NCBI GenBank assembly: GCA_013298695.1
Contig: JAAFIS010000001.1
Span: 744,001 to 808,000 of the forward strand
From: Betaproteobacteria bacterium
GTDB lineage: Bacteria > Pseudomonadota > Gammaproteobacteria > Burkholderiales > Casimicrobiaceae
Reading direction: 5' to 3'
Length of the DNA stretch: 64,000 nucleotides
Part shown: positions 35,632 to 44,090 of the stretch, piece by piece
Layout of the letters: the number at the start of each line of letters is the position of its first letter
Numbering within the stretch: the stretch's first letter is position 1
Program-made: the position numbers and the translations under genes
Notes under the pieces: generated by a model
What the model was told of the DNA's origin: nothing
Seen by the model: only the letters and a program-made list of their open reading frames with translations
Databases searched by the model: none

Positions 35632-37566
35632 TCAAGCAAGGCCGTCTGCGTCGCCATCGAACACGACTCGATCCTTGCCAGCGCGTTTCGCTAGCAGCAA
35701 CGCAGCGTCTGCACGCTGAATCAACTGTTTGGCGGTGATTCCATTTGTGGGTTTCGCTGCCGCGACCCCTGCGCTCAAATGAATTGAGCTACGAGTTCCG
35801 CCCGCGTCAAAGGTGTGGTTTCGGGCCGCTACGACGATGCGATTGGCAGTGTTGAGCGCAGCGGTGGCATCGGTGTTGGGCATCACCACCAAGAGCTCAT
35901 CACCACCGATACGCCCGAGGTAATCGCTCGCAGAAATGCACTGTTTGATGACCTTCACGCACTCGAGCAGCACCTGATCGCCAACGTCGTGTCCGTGATC
36001 GTCATTAAAACGCTTGAAGTGATCAATATCGATCACGCACACGGCCAGTGGCGAAGCGTGGCGCGCGGCTTGCGTAAATTCTTGGTGCGCCGTTGAGAGA
36101 ATGGCGGCACGCGAACTCACCCCAGTGAGTGAGTCGGTGTCAACAGTTTGCTTCAGCGTGCGCGAGCGGCGGTAGAGAAGAATCGCTACTGCGAACAGCG
36201 CCAGCAGTAGAAGCGCGGATGCCGCGATAGCCACGTTTTGCCAAAAAATTTGGCTCTCATCGCGCTTCAGTTTCAGCTCCTGTGCATCGCGCTCGCTTTG
36301 TAGCAACTTCATCGAAAGCTCGCGCTCAGTAACGCCGTGGTATTCACGGAGTGTGTTGGCTAGTCGAGTCGTGTCAGCGCTCAGTTTGAGGTTTGCGATG
36401 CGATCTTCTTCGGCTTTAGCCCGTAGCGCAGCATCTGCGTCGCCTGTTGAAATCGCAATCGCGGTTTTCGCTTTACTGATCGCCAGCCGCCAGCCGAGGC
36501 TTGTGTCCTCCGCGCGAACCTGTAACGCTTCCGCTAGGAACTTGCGCGCGTTTGCGATATTTCCGCGCCCCGCTTCAATCATTGCCAAGGCGCGTCTCGC
36601 GTCGGCTTTATGAAATGTGTCGTCAAGCCGATCAAAATAATGCTTTGCTTCAACCGCGAACGTGTACGCGGTCGCAAGATCATAATTTGCGAAGTGAGCG
36701 TCCGCTAGGAACAGGCTCGACGACGCTTTCGCGAGCGCGTGGTTTTCTTTGTTTGCCAGCGCGCGCTGCTGGGTCGCGGCTACGATTGATTCAGCAATCA
36801 TCGCTTGATCGAGATACGCGGCCGCCTGTGCGCCGTAGATCTCTACCAACCAACCACGGTCATTAAATTCGGTAGCAATTTTTTGTGCGTCGTTGAGATG
36901 CGCAAGCGCTGCGTCGCGTTCTCCGAACGCGAGTCTGAGCCCAGCATTTGAAAAGTGCAGCCAAATCGAGTTGCGTTCGCTCTGCCGAGTGAGTGGCAAC
37001 AGTTGTTCAGCCAAGCGCAGGTGTGGCACCGTTTCAGCGTCGAGGGATACCGCCATGAGCATGTCGATATGATCGGTGAGCTGATGAAACAATCGCGACG
37101 GATCCGGGTGCTTCAAAGGCTCTGCGCTGATCGACAGCTGCATTGCTATGGCTTGTTTCGCTGCTGGAATAGAGGCACGATCCTCACCGCTGAAAAAACG
37201 CGCTCGCGCTGCCAGATGCTTCATCGTCGCGAGCCGCATGCGATCACCACTGACGGATGCGAGCTCTTCTGCAGCGGCAAACAACGGCGGCAACTTGTCG
37301 GCGAGCCCAACGTCGATCCAAGCCGCAGCCTGTAGCTTCACGGTGTCAAGAATCAGCTCGGGCGCCACCTGTGGACTGAGTTTCGCAACCAGTCGCGTGG
37401 CTAGCTCAAACTGTTTAGCTTGAGAGAAATACTCAGGGGTTTCAGCTAAGTCGAGCTCGGTGCGTGTCACCGCGAGTGATGTGGCGCAGAAAATGAATTG
37501 CACACATCCGATAAGCACAATCCATCCTGTTTGCCGCGCAGCAAACATCAATGTCGCGTGCGGCAA
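35632..37566 (-). CDS. GGDEF-domain protein (probable diguanylate cyclase) with periplasmic TPR-like region
   Basis: The 644-residue protein has an N-terminal signal or membrane segment (about 12-32) and an Ala/Leu-rich helical region to about residue 430 that looks like TPR repeats. A transmembrane helix (LLLLALFAVAILLYRR) and a C-terminal GGDEF domain follow. The active-site motif reads IGGDELLVV, with leucine in place of phenylalanine. The metal and substrate region FKRFNDDHGHDVGD is intact. No RxxD inhibitory site precedes it. It probably makes c-di-GMP in response to a periplasmic cue. The gene stands alone, downstream of tRNA-Leu on the other strand. Confidence 0.88.
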   Translation of the reverse strand: MPHATLMFAARQTGWIVLIGCVQFIFCATSLAVTRTELDLAETPEYFSQAKQFELATRLVAKLSPQVAPELILDTVKLQAAAWIDVGLADKLPPLFAAAEELASVSGDRMRLATMKHLAARARFFSGEDRASIPAAKQAIAMQLSISAEPLKHPDPSRLFHQLTDHIDMLMAVSLDAETVPHLRLAEQLLPLTRQSERNSIWLHFSNAGLRLAFGERDAALAHLNDAQKIATEFNDRGWLVEIYGAQAAAYLDQAMIAESIVAATQQRALANKENHALAKASSSLFLADAHFANYDLATAYTFAVEAKHYFDRLDDTFHKADARRALAMIEAGRGNIANARKFLAEALQVRAEDTSLGWRLAISKAKTAIAISTGDADAALRAKAEEDRIANLKLSADTTRLANTLREYHGVTERELSMKLLQSERDAQELKLKRDESQIFWQNVAIAASALLLLALFAVAILLYRRSRTLKQTVDTDSLTGVSSRAAILSTAHQEFTQAARHASPLAVCVIDIDHFKRFNDDHGHDVGDQVLLECVKVIKQCISASDYLGRIGGDELLVVMPNTDATAALNTANRIVVAARNHTFDAGGTRSSIHLSAGVAAAKPTNGITAKQLIQRADAALLLAKRAGKDRVVFDGDADGLA

Positions 37567-37734
37567 GCGCCGCGACGGTTGGACTGATAAGAAAAAAATG
37601 ACAAACTCCGGCGCGTTTACGCTTTTATGCCTTGAGTTTATATAGCAAAGGTCGCCGTCGGAACGTTATTCGACTTTCCTAAATAAGTACGTAACGCGAC
37701 GTTTTAACTGGGGCTCGGCCTGTCAAGCCCGTGT

Positions 37735-38823
37735 CTAAACGTACGCGGCCACCGGTGCGTCTGTTGCTGCAAAACCACGCAACGTATCGTCGGCGGCAAT
37801 GAGCGAAAACAAATTTTTAGGGTCGCTCAGTTGCGGCACGAGTTCGATCTGCTCAACGCTTTTTAGATCGCAGACTTGCGCGTAGAGGTAGCGCAGCGCA
37901 GAGAAATCTTCGACCGCGAAGCCAACGGAGTCAAACAGCGTAATGTCAGCATCAGCGCTGCGCCCCCCGCGCTCACCGTTGATAACTTGCCAAAACTCGG
38001 TAACCGCAAACTCGGCGTCCATTTGCTGCAAATCACCTTCGACGCGCGTTTGTGGTTCGTATTCAACGAACACTTTTGACGCGCGCAAAACGTCTGCGTG
38101 GAGCTCAGTCTTTCCGGGGCAGTCGCCGCCGACACCGTTGATGTGCATGCCTGGCTCAAGCATGTCTGCGGTGATGATCGTTGCGTTTGTTTTGTCGGCT
38201 GTCACTGTAGTGATGACGTCAACGCCGCGTACGGCGTCGCGTGTGCACTTAAATGTTTTGATCGCGCACGACGGCAATGCACGCTGCAGATTCTTGACGA
38301 GTTTTTCGGTCGCCGACGCGTCAACGTCGAACAGGTGAAATTGATCGATCCCCACCATTTCGTGAAACGCGAGCGCTTGAAATTCGCTTTGCGCGCCGTT
38401 GCCGATGATGGCCATCTTGCGCGAGTTTTTTCTTGCGAGTTTTTGCGCGGCCAGCGCCGACATCGCGGCGGTGCGAAGGGCTGTAGTGAGCGTCATTTCT
38501 GAAAGCAACAACGGCATGCCTGTTTCAACATCGGCGAGCACGCCGAAAGCCATCACGGTGGGCAACTTTTCACGCGTGTTCTTTGGATGCCCGTTGACAT
38601 ATTTGAACGCATAGCGCTTAGTGTCGGCGACGGGCATCAGTTCAATCACGCCATTTTCGGAGTGGTTGGCAACACGAGGCGATTTGTCGAATTCCTGCCA
38701 GCGCAGAAAATCCTCTTCAATGGCTGTGGCAATTTCTCGAAGCACTCGCCGCGGACCTCGGCGCTGAACAATAAGCGCGACATCAATAGGCGACAGGAAT
38801 TTAGGTTGTGCGAAGTGCTTCAT
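37735..38823 (-). CDS. Ornithine cyclodeaminase
   Basis: This 362-residue NAD-dependent enzyme of the ornithine cyclodeaminase/mu-crystallin family converts ornithine to proline and ammonia. Supporting motifs are 'YAFKYVNGHPKNTREKLP' (substrate lysine region), the Rossmann glycine motif AIIGNGAQSEFQ and the active-site aspartate segment GVGGDCPGKTEL. Length fits bacterial ornithine cyclodeaminase. The divergent Lrp-type regulator 149 bases away suggests amino-acid-responsive control. Related lysine cyclodeaminases cannot be excluded. Confidence 0.9.
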   Translation of the reverse strand: MKHFAQPKFLSPIDVALIVQRRGPRRVLREIATAIEEDFLRWQEFDKSPRVANHSENGVIELMPVADTKRYAFKYVNGHPKNTREKLPTVMAFGVLADVETGMPLLLSEMTLTTALRTAAMSALAAQKLARKNSRKMAIIGNGAQSEFQALAFHEMVGIDQFHLFDVDASATEKLVKNLQRALPSCAIKTFKCTRDAVRGVDVITTVTADKTNATIITADMLEPGMHINGVGGDCPGKTELHADVLRASKVFVEYEPQTRVEGDLQQMDAEFAVTEFWQVINGERGGRSADADITLFDSVGFAVEDFSALRYLYAQVCDLKSVEQIELVPQLSDPKNLFSLIAADDTLRGFAATDAPVAAYV

Positions 38824-38916
38824 AAAACGCGTTTCGGCCGATAGGCAACAAAAGAAGATAAAGACGATGAGTGATTGTTCCTTGCCCTCGCGTCAATTCA
38901 TATCGTCAAAAATAGT

Positions 38917-38926
38917 CCATTAATGG
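38917..38926. promoter_or_regulatory. Palindrome in the ocd-lrp intergenic region
   Basis: CCATTAATGG, followed directly by the A/T-rich TATATAACT, lies between the divergent ornithine cyclodeaminase and Lrp genes. It is a candidate site for the Lrp-family protein, which often regulates the divergent gene and itself. Confidence 0.4.
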
Positions 38927-38972
38927 TATATAACTGTCGTTTTGATATTGGTTTCTACCGAATTGTTAGTTT

Positions 38973-39398
38973 ATGGACGAGACTGATCACAAGCTCATTG
39001 GGTTGCTGCGAACCAACGCCCGCGAAACGATCGCGACGCTCGCCCATCGATTGGGGGTTTCACGTGGCACTGTCAATAATCGCCTCAGAAAATTGGAGGA
39101 AGAAGGCGTAATCGTTGGATACACGGTACGGCTTCGACCTGACGTTTCTGCCCAGAAGATCAGGGCTTGGATGAGTATTGCTGTTGAAGGCAACCAGACA
39201 CGCCGCGTAATCGCCGATCTCATGGGCGAGCCCGCCGTCGCCACACTGCACGATACCAACGGTCGCTGGGATTTGCTCGCAGAGCTGCGCGCTGAAAATC
39301 TGCAAGAAATTTCGCAGGCCTTGGAGCGAATTCGCCTGATCAAGGGCATCAGCAATTCAGAGACGAGTATTCACCTCGTCACTTACCGCGCGGCTTGA
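38973..39398 (+). CDS. Lrp/AsnC-family transcriptional regulator
   Basis: The 141-residue protein has an N-terminal helix-turn-helix ('DHKLIGLLRTNARETIATLA' and 'GVSRGTVNNRLRKLEEEGVI') and a C-terminal RAM ligand-binding domain. It most likely controls the divergent ornithine cyclodeaminase gene in response to ornithine, arginine or a related amino acid, which is inferred from arrangement. Its 3' end overlaps the convergent marR gene by 20 bases. Confidence 0.92.
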   Translation: MDETDHKLIGLLRTNARETIATLAHRLGVSRGTVNNRLRKLEEEGVIVGYTVRLRPDVSAQKIRAWMSIAVEGNQTRRVIADLMGEPAVATLHDTNGRWDLLAELRAENLQEISQALERIRLIKGISNSETSIHLVTYRAA

Positions 39399-39921
39399 CG
39401 GCGTCTTGCGGATCAGCTCGCGGGGCGCGACTCGCGCCGTTGTTGAAGTTCACGACCTTATTGAGCAATCGGTCGAACGATCGCTGCTCGGCTGCGCTGA
39501 GCGGTTCGAGAATTCGCCGCTGCGCAGATGAGATCTGCGGCGTGATGTTCTCGAGCAACTGTTTGCCTGCGCCTGTGATGACGAGTCGCTTTCGTCGACG
39601 GTCAACACCGTGGGATTCGCGTGCGAGAAGCCCGCGCTCCTCGAGTCGTGCCGCAACCTGGCCAAGCGTTGCTGCATCGACGGCGATCTGCGACGCAAGC
39701 GTTACTTGATCAATGTCGGGCACGCGCGCAAGTTCAGAAAGTAGTGCGAACTGTATCGGCGTTAAATCAAAGCCTGCAGTTTCTTCCATGAAGATTGCAA
39801 CTGCGATTTGCTGTGCACGGCGAATCAAGTAGCCGGGCGCAACGTGAAAATCAAACTCCGAAACGGAATTCACTTTCGCTGCGTTCACTGCGGCCGACCC
39901 GCGACTTGCCATGGATTGCAA
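39379..39921 (-). CDS. MarR-family transcriptional regulator
   Basis: The 180-residue winged-helix protein has the family core 'LTPIQFALLSELARVP' and 'VDAATLGQVAARLEERGLLA', and the wing RESHGVDRRRKRLVIT. MarR proteins often repress aromatic catabolic genes and respond to phenolic ligands. It diverges from the gentisate dioxygenase gene with a palindrome between them, so gentisate or a precursor is a plausible effector. Confidence 0.92.
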   Translation of the reverse strand: MQSMASRGSAAVNAAKVNSVSEFDFHVAPGYLIRRAQQIAVAIFMEETAGFDLTPIQFALLSELARVPDIDQVTLASQIAVDAATLGQVAARLEERGLLARESHGVDRRRKRLVITGAGKQLLENITPQISSAQRRILEPLSAAEQRSFDRLLNKVVNFNNGASRAPRADPQDAVKPRGK

Positions 39922-39931
39922 CCCGAAAAAT

Positions 39932-39949
39932 TAGTAAGTACACTTATTA
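39932..39949. promoter_or_regulatory. Candidate MarR operator
   Basis: TTAGTAAGTACACTTATTA contains the palindrome TAAGT-AC-ACTTA with further matching outer bases. It lies 11 bases upstream of the marR start, towards the divergent gentisate dioxygenase gene. Size and A/T-rich form fit MarR operators. Confidence 0.5.
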
Positions 39950-40113
39950 TATTTCGTGAAACCTAGGTGAGGCGCGTGCGCGATGCGTGTTGGGCACGAA
40001 GGTGTTCATGTGAGCTAAACACACGCCGCGTCCCGACCTCTCGGCGCTGTCGCACGCGGCAGCTCAATGATCCGCGCCATCTCAAGTTTCTTAATTCGCA
40101 TCGGCAACACTTC

Positions 40114-41178
40114 TTGCAAAGCCATCTTAATCCCGCCGCCACCGACGCTCAGCGTGCACAACTCTATGCGGACATGTCGCCGCACAACCTCACGCCGCTG
40201 TGGGAGGTGCTGCATGCGCTAGTGCCGCGTGAGCCGAACACGCCGTGTGTTCCCGCACATTGGAAGTACGCTGATGTGCGACCGCACTTGCTGCGAGCAG
40301 GCGAACTCATTACGGCCGAAGAGGCCGTGCGCCGCGTGCTGATCCTTGAAAACCCTGGCCTGCGTGGGCAAAGTGCGATCACACAATCGTTGTATGCCGG
40401 ATTGCAGCTCATTCTGCCCGGAGAAGTTGCGCCAAGTCATCGTCACACCCAAAGCGCACTTCGATTTGTCGTCGAAGGCGCAGGTGCATTCACTGCGGTC
40501 AACGGTGAGCGCACTACGATGCATCCGGGCGACTTCATCATTACGCCCAATTGGACGTGGCACGATCACGGCAGCGATGCCAATGAACCCGTGATTTGGC
40601 TCGACGGGCTCGATATTCCGATGCTTCGTTTTTTCGATGCGGGCTTCGCTGAAAACGCAAGCGCTGCGCAACAACAAGTGTTGCGCCCTGAGGGCAACAG
40701 TTTTGCGCGTTACGGCGCTAATATGCTTCCGGTCACATACGATGCGCCGCACGGCGCAACGTCGCCCATCTTTTCTTATCCTTACCAGCGCTCGCGCGCG
40801 GCGCTACACAAGCTCGAGCGAGACGCATCGCTTGACGCCTATGACGGCGTGAAATTACGCTACGTGAACCCGGCAACCGGTGCGTCGCCCATGCCAACAA
40901 TGGCCACGTTTCTACAGCTATTGCCGAAAGGATTCGTTGGAAAGTCCTATCGTCAGACCGATGGCACCGTGTTTAGCGTCGTTGAGGGCAGCGGCGTTGC
41001 GAAAGTTTCGAAGGGCGAAAATTCGTACGAGATCGCGTTTTCGCCGCGTGATCATTTCGTCGTGCCGTCTTGGTGTTCGCTGTCGCTTATGGCGACTGAA
41101 GAGTGCGTGCTTTTTTCGTTCTCAGATCGACCCGTGCAGCAGGCGATGGGAGTTTGGCGGGAGGAGCGTGCTGCGTAA
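40114..41178 (+). CDS. Gentisate 1,2-dioxygenase
   Basis: This bicupin ring-cleavage enzyme opens gentisate to maleylpyruvate. The cupin metal motif appears as '[20 protein letters not shown]' and '[18 protein letters not shown]', and a second cupin lies near '[22 protein letters not shown]' (split: [22 protein letters not shown]). The N-terminal '[19 protein letters not shown]' is diagnostic. The frame is open from 39967, but the first 49 codons look non-coding. Starting at TTG 40114 gives 354 residues, the usual length. ATG 40174 would be too short. Fumarylpyruvate hydrolase follows on the same strand. Confidence 0.9.
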   Translation: MQSHLNPAATDAQRAQLYADMSPHNLTPLWEVLHALVPREPNTPCVPAHWKYADVRPHLLRAGELITAEEAVRRVLILENPGLRGQSAITQSLYAGLQLILPGEVAPSHRHTQSALRFVVEGAGAFTAVNGERTTMHPGDFIITPNWTWHDHGSDANEPVIWLDGLDIPMLRFFDAGFAENASAAQQQVLRPEGNSFARYGANMLPVTYDAPHGATSPIFSYPYQRSRAALHKLERDASLDAYDGVKLRYVNPATGASPMPTMATFLQLLPKGFVGKSYRQTDGTVFSVVEGSGVAKVSKGENSYEIAFSPRDHFVVPSWCSLSLMATEECVLFSFSDRPVQQAMGVWREERAA

Positions 41179-41273
41179 CACGCTTCGCGCTTGTCTCGCG
41201 AGCGGCGCAAGTCCGGTTGAGCCCGTGCGTGCAAACTGTCTTTCGATCCAAGCAAGGGAATAGCGCGCAACAA

Positions 41274-41296
41274 TGTAGGCGACGGTTTGAGTCGCT
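41274..41296. repeat. GTAGG-type REP-like sequence
   Basis: TGTAGGCGACGGTTTGAGTC and the following GCT match the REP-like sequence at 13115-13138 almost completely. It lies in the 214-base gap between the gentisate dioxygenase and fumarylpyruvate hydrolase genes. Confidence 0.6.
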
Positions 41297-41392
41297 CCGA
41301 GTCTCACCCTTATCGAAACCCCAGCGCTCGTTTCAACCGCCACGTAAGTAAAAAACTACTAGCTTTTTCGTCCGCATAATTTTTTCCTCACT

Positions 41393-42088
41393 ATGAACTT
41401 CGTTTTCCCAGAGCAACCTACCGTTTCGCTCCCCATCGTTGGCAGTGATCAACGCTTTCCCATTCGTCGCGTGTACTGCGTCGGACGAAACTACGTCGAG
41501 CACGCACAAGAAATGGGGTTTACCGGTCGTGAGCCGCCGTTCTTCTTTTTGAAGCCCGCCGATGCCGTAGTTCCTGCAGGTATTGGTCAAGCGATCTCGA
41601 TTCCTTATCCATCACTCACAAAAAATCTTCACCACGAAGTTGAGCTTGTTGTCGCAATTGGCACCGGCGGTAAAAACATCGCTGCGGCCGATGCCGTGAA
41701 GCATGTTTTTGGCTACGCAGTGGGTCTCGACATGACGCGGCGGGATCTCCAAGGAGAGGCCAAGAAGACCGGCCGCCCGTGGGAAATCGGCAAGGCGTTT
41801 GACCATTCTGCGCCAATCGGGCCGATCACGCCGATCGCAAAATCGGGCGCAATCACCGCTGGCGAAATCCAGCTCACCGTGAACGGAAAAACAACGCAAA
41901 AAAGCGATGTTGCCAAACTTATTTGGAGCGTGAACGAAATCATCGAACACCTGAGCGCTGCGTGGGAATTGCAAGCCGGCGACATCATCATGACCGGCAC
42001 GCCCGAGGGGGTTGCAGCGGTCGTGAGTGGCGACACGATGGTGGCGAGCTGCGTTGGATGTCAAGGGCTAACGGTACGAGTGTCGTGA
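41393..42088 (+). CDS. nagK: Fumarylacetoacetate hydrolase family protein, probable fumarylpyruvate hydrolase
   Basis: This 231-residue enzyme would cleave fumarylpyruvate to fumarate and pyruvate, the last step of the gentisate pathway. Conserved FAH elements are 'VYCVGRNYVEHAQEMG', the metal-binding glutamates in 'LHHEVELVVAIG', the aspartate in 'VGLDMTRRDLQ' and 'IIMTGTPEGV'. Length and sequence fit NagK-type enzymes better than full-size fumarylacetoacetases. The gentisate dioxygenase gene directly upstream supports this. No maleylpyruvate isomerase gene is found in the window. Confidence 0.88.
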   Translation: MNFVFPEQPTVSLPIVGSDQRFPIRRVYCVGRNYVEHAQEMGFTGREPPFFFLKPADAVVPAGIGQAISIPYPSLTKNLHHEVELVVAIGTGGKNIAAADAVKHVFGYAVGLDMTRRDLQGEAKKTGRPWEIGKAFDHSAPIGPITPIAKSGAITAGEIQLTVNGKTTQKSDVAKLIWSVNEIIEHLSAAWELQAGDIIMTGTPEGVAAVVSGDTMVASCVGCQGLTVRVS

Positions 42089-42140
42089 GCTAGTTTCATT
42101 AAACAAAAAACCTAGCTATATCGCCGCAAGAAATGGGATT

Positions 42141-42205
42141 CGCTCAGTATTACGGGCACTATTGATTAATTTCAAAAATTCGCTAATCGCCCAATTAAAT
42201 AGGGC
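42141..42205. repeat. Paired palindromic repeat element, copy F (shortened)
   Basis: The right site at 42188-42205 is CGCCCAATTAAATAGGGC. A diverged left site CGCTCAGTATTACGGGCAC lies at 42141-42159. The spacing is 47 bases instead of 67, so about 20 bases of spacer appear to be missing. It lies between the fumarylpyruvate hydrolase and acyl-CoA ligase genes. Confidence 0.62.
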
Positions 42206-42292
42206 TCTGACGCGTATGTCTGGATACCAGTTTTTCGAACTGCCTTCGCAGCGCGTTTCGTCTACATTGTGAATCTCATAGGAGGTTTTTCA

Positions 42293-43924
42293 ATGCTCGG
42301 ACTTATGCAGCAACGCGAGTTGCTCATTTCAAACATCATCGATTTCGCAGCGCTTTATCACGGCGATACTGAAATCGTTTCGCGCCGCGTTGAGGGTGAC
42401 ATTCATCGCACCAACTACGCAAATTGTGGGCGACGTGCGAAGCAAGTGGCTTGTGCGCTAAATGCGTGGGGATTGGGCGAATCAGCGCGTGTTGCAACGC
42501 TTGCTTGGAACGGCTATCGTCATTTCGAGCTGTATTACGGCGTGTCCGGATCGGCGCGTGTTCTGCATACAGTGAACCCGCGATTGCATCCGGAGCAAAT
42601 GGCTTGGATCGTGAACCACGCGGAAGATGAAGTCATGTGTTTTGACCTCACTTTTTTGCCGTTGATCAAAGCGATTGCACCGAAATGCCCAACGGTTAAG
42701 CACTACGTTGCGCTCTGCGATGCATCGGCGTTACCCGCCGATCACGGCATCGCCAATCTCGTGGCCTATGAGTCCTTAATTGCTGACCATGAAGCGAGCG
42801 CCGCGCGTTACGCATGGCCAACGTTTAATGAAAACCTTGCGTCATCGCTTTGCTACACCAGCGGAACAACGGGCAACCCGAAAGGCGTTCTTTATTCACA
42901 CCGTTCAACCATGCTGCACGCGATGGCATCCGCTGCGCACGATTCGATTGGTGTGAGCGGGCGTGACACCGTGCTGCCGGTGGTACCCATGTTTCACGTC
43001 AACGCTTGGGGCTTGCCTTATTTGATGCCGATGGTGGGCGCTAAGGTCGTGTTCCCCGGCCCCGCACTAGACGGTAAATCAATCTATGAATTGTTTGAGA
43101 GCGAGCGCGTAACGTTCTCCGCAGGCGTTCCCACGGTGTGGCAAATGCTTCTTGCCCACATGGACGCGAACGGGTTAAAACTTTCAACGATGAAGCGCAC
43201 GACCATTGGCGGATCGGCGTGTCCGCCGGCGATGCTTGATTCGTTCCGAGACAAATACGGCGTGACCGTGAATCACGCTTGGGGCATGACCGAAATGAGC
43301 CCACTGGGCACCTACGGCACCTTGAAAGTGAAGCACTTATCGCAAGACTGGGCGGCGCAGCGCGCGGTGTTACTCAAACAAGGGCGCGCGGTGTTTGGCG
43401 TTGACATGAAGATCGTCGATGATGAGGGCGGGGAGCTCCCGCGCGATGGCAAGGCGTACGGCAATCTCATGGTACGCGGCCCATGGATCATTGATCAATA
43501 TTTCAAAGAACCGGCAAAGATTCTCGACAGCGAAGGTTATTTCCACACGGGAGATGTGGCCACGCTCGACCCCGACGGCTATATGCAGATCACCGATCGC
43601 AGTAAGGATGTCATCAAGAGTGGCGGCGAATGGATCAGCTCAATTTATATAGAAAACATTGCGATGGCGCATCCTTCAGTCCTGATGGCGGCATGCATTG
43701 GTTTGCCGCATCCGAAGTGGGACGAACGCCCGGTGCTATGCGTGGTGAAGAAACCGGATACCGCCGCAACCAAGGAAGAGCTGCTGGCTTTTTACCAAGA
43801 CAAAATCGCCAAATGGCAAGTGCCTGACGATGTGCTTTTTGTTGACGCGATCCCGCTCGGCGCGACTGGAAAAATGCAGAAATCAAAGCTGCGCGAACAG
43901 TTCAAAGACTACAAATTCGCGTGA
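42293..43924 (+). CDS. Acyl-CoA synthetase, AlkK-like medium-chain fatty acid ligase
   Basis: This 543-residue ANL-superfamily enzyme activates carboxylic acids to CoA thioesters through an acyl-adenylate. The P-loop-like motif is CYTSGTTGNPKGVLYSH. Also present are 'HAWGMTEMSPLGTYG', 'GYFHTGDVATLDPDGY' and the catalytic lysine near 'PLGATGKMQKSKLRE'. The N-terminus MLGLMQQREL and overall pattern are AlkK-like. ATG 42293 is preceded by a perfect AGGAGG; an earlier GTG at 42269 is upstream of that site. The substrate could be a medium-chain fatty acid or an aromatic acid. Confidence 0.92.
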   Translation: MLGLMQQRELLISNIIDFAALYHGDTEIVSRRVEGDIHRTNYANCGRRAKQVACALNAWGLGESARVATLAWNGYRHFELYYGVSGSARVLHTVNPRLHPEQMAWIVNHAEDEVMCFDLTFLPLIKAIAPKCPTVKHYVALCDASALPADHGIANLVAYESLIADHEASAARYAWPTFNENLASSLCYTSGTTGNPKGVLYSHRSTMLHAMASAAHDSIGVSGRDTVLPVVPMFHVNAWGLPYLMPMVGAKVVFPGPALDGKSIYELFESERVTFSAGVPTVWQMLLAHMDANGLKLSTMKRTTIGGSACPPAMLDSFRDKYGVTVNHAWGMTEMSPLGTYGTLKVKHLSQDWAAQRAVLLKQGRAVFGVDMKIVDDEGGELPRDGKAYGNLMVRGPWIIDQYFKEPAKILDSEGYFHTGDVATLDPDGYMQITDRSKDVIKSGGEWISSIYIENIAMAHPSVLMAACIGLPHPKWDERPVLCVVKKPDTAATKEELLAFYQDKIAKWQVPDDVLFVDAIPLGATGKMQKSKLREQFKDYKFA

Positions 43925-43932
43925 CTCTTGTC

Positions 43933-43954
43933 ACCCGAATGCTTGCGTTCGGGT
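43933..43954 (+). terminator. Weak hairpin downstream of the acyl-CoA ligase gene
   Basis: ACCCGAA pairs with TTCGGGT around an 8-base loop (TGCTTGCG), nine bases after the stop, followed by only two more T residues. It is a plausible but weak terminator. Confidence 0.45.
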
Positions 43955-44090
43955 TTCCGCAACCGAGCACGGCGACGCGCTCCGTTGTGCTCGTAAGGTT
44001 GAGAAAGCCGGACGCGAGCATCCGCGCTGCATTAAACTTAAATGACATTCGCATAACCGCAAAATTTTCTGCAGTTCTAAGGAGGAACCC

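Noticed and set aside
39967-40113. N-terminal extension of gentisate dioxygenase
   Set aside because: The 49 residues are Arg/Cys-rich and unlike the family; they run across the promoter region, and the shorter form has the normal length.
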